Source: JABCZH01 sp963803775 (GTDB taxonomy: Bacteria; Acidobacteriota; Terriglobia; Terriglobales; Acidobacteriaceae). From it: DNA of 64,000 bases. The stretch covers positions 1,423,662-1,487,661 of the forward strand of contig CAWDNS010000007.1 in assembly GCA_963803775.1 (NCBI GenBank), written 5' to 3'. Shown here one piece after another: positions 59,443 through 64,000 of the stretch. Numbering within the stretch: position 1 is the stretch's first letter; each line of letters opens with the position of its first letter. The translations under genes and the position numbers were made by a program. Under the pieces are notes generated by a model. That model was not told the DNA's origin. It ran no database searches and was given only the letters and a program-made list of their open reading frames with translations.

Positions 59443-60255
59443 ATGGATGAAGGGTCCGTCCATGACACGCTGATCCTCTCCGACCTGCACCTGGGGTCGG
59501 AATGCAGCCGTGCCCGGGAAGCCACGCGTCTCTTGAAGCAAAGCCGCTTTCGGCGGCTCATTCTGCTGGGTGACATCTTCGCTAACTTGGACTTCCGTCG
59601 GCTCACCAAAGAGCAATGGAAGTTTCTCGGCCAGATCCGCAAGCTTTCCAATCCCAAGCGCAACATAGAAGTCGTCTGGGTGGAGGGCAACCACGACGAG
59701 GGGTTGACCAACATCATGTCGGCTCTGGTGGGCGTGGAGGTGTATCAGGAATACGCGTGGGAATATGGGGGCGTACAGCATCTGGCTATTCACGGGCATC
59801 AGTTCGACCGTTTCGTGGTGAACAACCTCCGGCTCAACCATTTCTGGACCGTGATCTATCTCAAGATGCAGAAGTTCGACCTCAAGGGCAAGCCGGTGGC
59901 GCGCTTTATTGACCGCCTGAACACGCGCTGGTTGCGCATGTCTTCGAAAGTGGCTTCCGGTGCGCTGTTGCACGCCCGGTCGCGGGGAGCAGAACGCATC
60001 TTTTGTGGACACACGCACGAAGCCTTGCAGCAGCAGCAGGACGGTGTCCATTACTACAACGCGGGCGGCTGGATCGATTCCCGGCAAACCTACATCACGA
60101 TCGGATCCGGAGGGGTACAGATTCATGAGTACCACGAGCGGGCGGATGATCGTGATTCCGACAAAGAACTGGGTGAAACGGATGACGCAAGTGCTGAATT
60201 CGCGAGGGAATCAGGGCAACCCGAAGATGCGGAATACGAAAATATCGGCAGCTGA
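59443..60255 (+). CDS. LpxH-like metallophosphatase
   Basis: A 270-residue calcineurin-fold phosphoesterase with the complete metal set: DLHLG, GDIF, GNHDE, HGHQFD and GHTHEA. The closest named relatives are UDP-2,3-diacylglucosamine hydrolases (LpxH) of lipid A synthesis and their YbbF/YkuE-like cousins acting in lipid metabolism. The C-terminal 40 residues are acidic and unstructured. It is followed at once by an MGDG-synthase-like glycosyltransferase, supporting a membrane-lipid role. True LpxH identity is not certain. Confidence 0.82.
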   Translation: MDEGSVHDTLILSDLHLGSECSRAREATRLLKQSRFRRLILLGDIFANLDFRRLTKEQWKFLGQIRKLSNPKRNIEVVWVEGNHDEGLTNIMSALVGVEVYQEYAWEYGGVQHLAIHGHQFDRFVVNNLRLNHFWTVIYLKMQKFDLKGKPVARFIDRLNTRWLRMSSKVASGALLHARSRGAERIFCGHTHEALQQQQDGVHYYNAGGWIDSRQTYITIGSGGVQIHEYHERADDRDSDKELGETDDASAEFARESGQPEDAEYENIGS

Positions 60256-60286
60256 CGCCGGCTCAACCGAGTCCTCTAGCTTGACT

Positions 60287-61522
60287 ATGAGGTTTAGCAA
60301 GACAGGTTCATTGGGTTTGGAACGTCGAGGCCCGCGCAAGCTCACTATTGTCTTCCACCACGCCGGCGGCGGGCATCGCAGCACCGCCGATGCTCTGAAA
60401 GATGCCCTTACCTCGGAGCACCAAGCGTGGGAAGTGAGCCTGCTCAATGTGCAGGAATTGCTGGCCCCGCTCGACGTGGCTCGCCGTGCTACCGGCCTCC
60501 ATATTGAAGATGCCTACAATCTGATTCTGCGCAAAGGCTGGACGCGGTTCTCCCCGCAGCTACTGGTGCTTCTGCAAAGTACCATCCGCGTTTATCATTC
60601 GCGGGTCGTGAAACTCTTGCGAGCTCATTGGACCGAACATCCGCCTGACTTGGTGCTGTCGGTAATTCCGCACTTCAATCGGCAAATGGCTCATAGTCTT
60701 CGAGGAAATGGAACGAAGACGCCATTCGTTACCCTGCTGACGGATTTAGCCGATTACCCGCCGCGCTTCTGGATCGAACCAGAGTCGGAATTCATAATCG
60801 CGGGCACGGAGCGAGCCAAGCAGCAAGCCCTGGCCATGGGACACTCGGTTGATCGCATCTTTCAAACCTCCGGGATGGTCTTGAAGCCGCGCTTCTACGC
60901 GAAGAACTCTGTAGACCGGACGTCCGAAAGAAAGCGACTTGGACTCGATCCCGCCCGTCCGACCGGAATCGTGTTATTCGGAGGACACGGGTCTCGAGTG
61001 ATGGTGGATATCGCCAAGAGACTCGATCAAAGCAAGGTTGATGTCCAGTTGATCATGATTTGCGGCCACAATCACAAGCTTGCCGCTGCGCTTAAGAGCC
61101 TGAAGACGCGGAAGCCGATGCTGGTGGAAGGATTCACTTCGAATGTGGAGTACTACATGGCGTTGGCGGACTTCTTCATTGGAAAGCCGGGACCCGGGTC
61201 GATCAGCGAAGCGCTTCAATTCCACCTCCCGGTGATTGTCGAGTGCAACGCGAGAACGTTGCCTCAGGAACGGTTCAACGCCGAATGGGTAACCGAGATG
61301 GGTTATGGCATGGTCGTGAAGAGCTTTACAGAAATTGCATCCAGCGTTGAGCGGATGCTGCAGCCTTCCGCGTTCAACGATTTCCGTAGCCAGGCCAGCA
61401 CGTATTCGAATCGAGCATTGTCCGAAGTACCGCATATTCTCGAAGAATGCCTTAGGCGCAGTGCTGACTCGTGCGGTGAAGAGCCGCTTGCAGAAAAGTT
61501 GCTGCCGGCTGTGATGGAGTGA
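60287..61522 (+). CDS. MGDG-synthase-like glycosyltransferase (GT28)
   Basis: A roughly 411-residue GT28-fold enzyme related to plant monogalactosyldiacylglycerol synthase and bacterial diacylglycerol glucosyltransferases (UgtP). The N-terminal domain has VFHHAGGGHRSTADALKDAL; the donor-binding C-terminal domain has LFGGHGSRVM, LIMICGHNHKL and GKPGPGSISEALQFHLPVIVE. It would add a sugar to a diacylglycerol-type lipid at the membrane. The N-terminus is uncertain: ATG 60287 is chosen, 60227 (overlapping the previous gene) is possible. Neither has a strong ribosome binding site. Confidence 0.82.
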   Translation: MRFSKTGSLGLERRGPRKLTIVFHHAGGGHRSTADALKDALTSEHQAWEVSLLNVQELLAPLDVARRATGLHIEDAYNLILRKGWTRFSPQLLVLLQSTIRVYHSRVVKLLRAHWTEHPPDLVLSVIPHFNRQMAHSLRGNGTKTPFVTLLTDLADYPPRFWIEPESEFIIAGTERAKQQALAMGHSVDRIFQTSGMVLKPRFYAKNSVDRTSERKRLGLDPARPTGIVLFGGHGSRVMVDIAKRLDQSKVDVQLIMICGHNHKLAAALKSLKTRKPMLVEGFTSNVEYYMALADFFIGKPGPGSISEALQFHLPVIVECNARTLPQERFNAEWVTEMGYGMVVKSFTEIASSVERMLQPSAFNDFRSQASTYSNRALSEVPHILEECLRRSADSCGEEPLAEKLLPAVME

Positions 61523-61562
61523 GCTACGCCGCGATATCGACCTCCCGTAACGCCCCCATTTC

Positions 61563-62123
61563 TCAGAAGTGAATCGTGATCCCAGTGGAGATCCGCACGT
61601 TTTCCTGGGTTGTCCCGAAAAACCTGGTCTGAAGCGCGTCGGCCTGTACTCTCCAGCCAATCAACGGAATCAGATGGTAGTCGATGCCGCCGCCCAGCGC
61701 GTCTGCAAATGATGTCTCTGAACCGGAGGCTCCATCCGCTCCCACATTGATGTGGCCGGCGCCGATTAGTCCGTGTACAAAAGGTCTGAACTTACCCAGC
61801 GAAATCGAGAGGCGAGGGCCGAACAGATAGTTCTCTTCGTGAATGCTGTTCGACACGCCCACCACACAACCCAAACAGCCCGCCAGTTCGGGAATATCCT
61901 GTGATCCGTAATGACCGCTGAAGTCGGCCACGATTCCTAGCAACGGCAGAACCTTGCCTTCTACGGACGCGTTCCATCCGTTGAGATTGGCGCGGTCGCT
62001 CGGCACCAGATCAGCACTCATGTAGGAATACCCGACAAAGACATTTCCACTTGTCGGAACTTGGGCAAATCCCAACGTGGTAATCAGCAAAAAGCCAATG
62101 GCAAAGGCAGCGGATCGAGGCAC
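61563..62123 (-). CDS. Outer-membrane beta-barrel protein
   Basis: A 186-residue protein with a signal peptide (AAFAIGFLLITTLGFAQ) and an alternating hydrophobic strand pattern ending in a C-terminal aromatic Phe (VRISTGITIHF), the mark of an outer-membrane barrel of about eight strands (OmpW/Opacity-like). Two cysteines in AGCLGCVVG lie in a loop. The start is a GTG at 62123 behind AGGAGAT. Cargo or function unknown. Confidence 0.78.
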   Translation of the reverse strand: MPRSAAFAIGFLLITTLGFAQVPTSGNVFVGYSYMSADLVPSDRANLNGWNASVEGKVLPLLGIVADFSGHYGSQDIPELAGCLGCVVGVSNSIHEENYLFGPRLSISLGKFRPFVHGLIGAGHINVGADGASGSETSFADALGGGIDYHLIPLIGWRVQADALQTRFFGTTQENVRISTGITIHF

Positions 62124-62298
62124 AGATTATCTCCTGACGGTTGTCACCGAATCGATTTCTTGGATGCATGTCTCTCGAATAGGATGCCCGTCTTCCGTCT
62201 AAGGATAAGGTGACATCACGGCTCGGTTCGGATGAAACTCAATCGACGAACCGCTAGTTTCTCTGGAGATTGCGGCGCAGTTTGGCAATTTAGGGGAA

Positions 62299-62441
62299 TT
62301 ATATAGATGACTCGCTCCTTCGACGCTTCGCATACTGATCTCTCCGCTTCCGGCGCTTGGCCGCTTTGGTCTTGGGTTTCGGGCGATAGGCGAGAACGCG
62401 TTTGTCCGCGAATTCGGATCTAGCTCTGGGGGAGTTTTCAT
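62299..62441 (-). pseudogene. Short basic protein gene of the transposon cassette (frameshifted)
   Basis: Reading from ATG 62441 gives MKTPPELD and then, after one missing base, DKRVLAYRPKPKTKAAKRRK and a very basic tail to a TAA at 62299-62301: about 47 residues when corrected (143 bases, one short of a multiple of three). I recall similar Lys/Arg-rich small reading frames downstream of IS1595-type transposases. Its ATG overlaps the transposase TGA (ATGA). Confidence 0.6.
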
Positions 62442-63351
62442 GCTGTCAGTTCCTTGTAGGTGAGATGCTTTCCGACTACCGCAACCACGAAGCTGTCCAG
62501 CCGCTCCAAAGTGTGACGGCTCACGTTGCCGACGTTAAGCCGAAACGTGAACTCATCCACATAGCGATGCAGGTGCTTCTTGAAACCTGATGGTAAACGC
62601 CATACACTCCGCGCTTGAGCACAGCCCAGACGGATTCAATGCTGTTCGTGCTGACTCCGTTCTCGGAGTAGATGCCAGCCGTGTGATTGATAGCTTCGTG
62701 GCGAAAGAACAGACCGTCAAGGCCGACGTACCCGGTCGCCTCGTCCGTGAAGATCGTGGAGCCTACTTCAACGTTGGCATGGACAGCCGATTGCAGAGCC
62801 GCCATGTCCGTAGCCTCAATCGGCATCGCTACGGTGCGTCCGCCGCGCTCCCAAGTCCACGACGGCCGTCTTGCCGACGGGGCCGCGTCCAGCTGGAGCT
62901 TCTTGTGCTCGTGTTTATTGCGCTCTTTTCCGCCGATGAAGCATTCGTCAATCTCCACGATGCCGCGAACTTGTCGATGTCGTCGCCAGCCGCACGCCTC
63001 GCGGAGCCGTTGGAGCATGAACCACGCGGACTTTTGCGTGACGCCGATCTCCTTCGCCAGTTGCATCGAAGAGATGCCCTTGCGCGCGGTTACGAGCAGG
63101 TACATGGCGTAGAGCCATTTGTGCAGAGGAATTGGCTGCGCTCGAAGATCGTGCCTGTACGGATCGTGAAATCGAAGGGCAGGCATTGCAGCGATAGAAG
63201 CCGACCTTGGGCTGCTTGCTGATGCGCTCGCTCTTGCAGTCCGGGCAGAACGGGCCGTCCGGCCAGAGCCGAGATTCCAGATAGAGCCGCGCCGATTCGC
63301 AGTCGGGAAAATCTCGAAAAGTTTGAAGGTGCTAATCGTGCTTTTGCTCAT
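62438..63351 (-). pseudogene. IS1595-family (ISXO2-like) transposase, frameshifted
   Basis: From ATG 63351 (MSKSTISTFKLFEIFP) the protein can be followed only by switching frame: zinc-ribbon CPDCKSERISKQ and YRCNAC in a second frame, FDFTIRTGTIFERS in a third, then back for PLHKWLYAMYLLV through the DDE core (VEIDECFIGGKE, TIFTDEATGY, NSIESVWAVLKRG), and a final shift into KKHLHRYVDEFTFRLNVG to the TGA at 62438-62440. Four single-base deletions account for everything (914 bases, 918 needed, 305 residues). Catalytic residues D, D and E remain. Non-functional as sequenced. Confidence 0.8.
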
Positions 63352-63560
63352 ATCCCGCCCTCCGTGCATTGCTGGCAATAGTCGGCACCGTTGTGGCGAC
63401 TCCAACCTGCTTTCTTGGCATCTTGGCGTAAAGCCTTCAGGCTCGGAGAGTCAATAAAATGCTGGCGCAACACTTCAGTATCGGCGAACAGATCGGGGTA
63501 GGTAACGTCGCCCATGCCGTGCTCGTTGTCGCAGAAGATAAACTTCGCTGTGCGGATCAT
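63348..63560 (-). CDS. Hypothetical protein of the transposon cassette
   Basis: A 70-residue intact protein (MIRTAKFIFCDNEHGMGDVT...) with two Cys near the C-terminus (DYCQQCTEGG) and one in FCDNEHG, a possible zinc site. Strong ribosome binding site AGGAAGG. Its ATG overlaps the expected stop of the upstream gene and its TGA overlaps the transposase ATG, both as ATGA. It has the look of phage- or plasmid-borne small proteins; no function known. Confidence 0.7.
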   Translation of the reverse strand: MIRTAKFIFCDNEHGMGDVTYPDLFADTEVLRQHFIDSPSLKALRQDAKKAGWSRHNGADYCQQCTEGGI

Positions 63561-63741
63561 CTGCCTTCCTCTGGAACGACTTTGTCACGCGCCGTTCAAT
63601 CTTAATTTCAAACTTGCCGCGAAATCCTATTGAGCGTTCCGCTTCTTCTCTCGTAAACCTAGGCAGATACAGGTCGCGGTCAATGTGCCATGTGCCGTCA
63701 GGATGGAGCCACTCGATAACGAACACTTCTTTAGCGTCCAT
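63557..63741 (-). pseudogene. Hypothetical protein of the cassette, one frameshift
   Basis: From ATG 63741 the protein reads MDAKEVFVIEWLHPDGTWHI and continues to ERRVT; one missing base near 63586 (ACAAAG) would lead to KVVPEEGR and a TGA at 63557-63559 that overlaps the next ATG (ATGA), giving 61 residues. Without correction the frame runs on to 63475. Trp/His/Asp-rich small protein, no domain recognised. Confidence 0.6.
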
Positions 63742-64000
63742 CCCGGACTCCCTTCGTAACACGGTCGAAGAATTGCATGTCCTCGACCGCACCGCGCATG
63801 TGCTCCAGCCCGTCCGCCTTCGGGAGCCGAAAGCGGATCAGCCAAGACGGGCCAAAAGTGTTGCGAATTTGCTGGAGATAGTTCGATTTCTCGAAAGAAC
63901 CGTAGTCGCCAGTCATCCACGCATCGCGGAGAGGGGATTTCCAGTTTCGACCGTAAAGAGCAGCCCACGCCTTGAGTGCTTCCAGTTGTTCTGTGCTCGG
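63731..64000 (-). CDS. Hypothetical phage-like protein, 5' end beyond the window
   Basis: An 89-residue C-terminal part is visible, beginning at the window edge with EQLEALKAWAALYGRNWKSP and including GDYGSFEKSNYLQQIRNTFG and PSWLIRFRLPK. The pattern resembles short proteins common in proteobacterial phages and integrative elements. Its TAA overlaps the start of the next gene by 11 bases. The start codon is outside the sequence. Confidence 0.72.
   Translation of the reverse strand, partial: PSTEQLEALKAWAALYGRNWKSPLRDAWMTGDYGSFEKSNYLQQIRNTFGPSWLIRFRLPKADGLEHMRGAVEDMQFFDRVTKGVRDGR

Noticed and set aside
62590..63222. A 210-residue plus-strand protein
   Set aside because: It is the mirror of the transposase gene; the minus strand carries recognisable DDE and zinc-ribbon motifs.

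Overview
The window looks like chromosomal DNA of an Acidobacteriota bacterium, most likely class Terriglobia (Koribacter/Sulfotelmatobacter-like). This rests on gene content, not on a marker search: moderately high GC, an alternative complex III plus A2-type caa3 oxidase cluster, GloVer-repeat beta-propellers, AMIN, YtxH and PilZ proteins, and a cdaA-cdaR-glmM operon. Genes are dense. There is one complete tRNA gene, no rRNA and no CRISPR array.

Layout. 1-13 kb: housekeeping genes (class II aldolase, queA, cysteine dioxygenase, polA), the c-di-AMP/cell-wall operon cdaA-cdaR-glmM with a tiny membrane protein at its end, an MBL hydrolase, trpE, a secreted DUF4185 protein and a convergent trpG. 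13-28 kb: PilZ, AMIN and YtxH proteins, efp-acyP-apt, HU, sppA, tyrS, a GxxExxY gene set between CGCAAAG-type repeats, purN, pckG, pgeF, an amidase and an aldehyde dehydrogenase. 28.6-41.5 kb: one long respiratory operon, actABCDEF, an unknown membrane protein, SCO and coxBACD, with a frameshifted membrane gene at the end. 42-47.5 kb: a large FAD/Fe-S dehydrogenase, a frameshifted RMD1-family gene, an SDR and a PilZ protein. 47.6-55.2 kb: a 941-residue HD-GYP/GAF/GGDEF/PilZ protein, a tRNA-Ile2(CAU) gene, a duplicated promoter plus 5' half of that tRNA with its own terminator, and three GloVer beta-propeller paralogues. 55.5-62.1 kb: ribosomal protein S1, an ABC-F ATPase, YggX, an LpxH-like phosphatase with an MGDG-synthase-like glycosyltransferase, and an outer-membrane barrel. 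62.3-64 kb: a mobile cassette in which three small genes, an IS1595-type transposase and a short basic gene overlap head to tail, several of them broken by single-base deletions.

How the genes work together. The act-cox cluster encodes a quinol:cytochrome c reductase, its cytochrome c subunit, a copper chaperone and a terminal oxidase, a complete quinol-to-oxygen branch. c-di-AMP synthesis is coupled by operon to peptidoglycan precursor supply (GlmM). c-di-GMP signalling appears three times (two small PilZ proteins and the large multi-domain enzyme).

The least ordinary regions are the half-tRNA transcription unit (50.4-50.7 kb), the repeat-flanked GxxExxY gene (20.5-21.15 kb) and the eroded transposase cassette at the right edge. 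Three genes (891, 20507, 21874) have -10 boxes placed so close to the start codon that leaderless mRNAs are likely.
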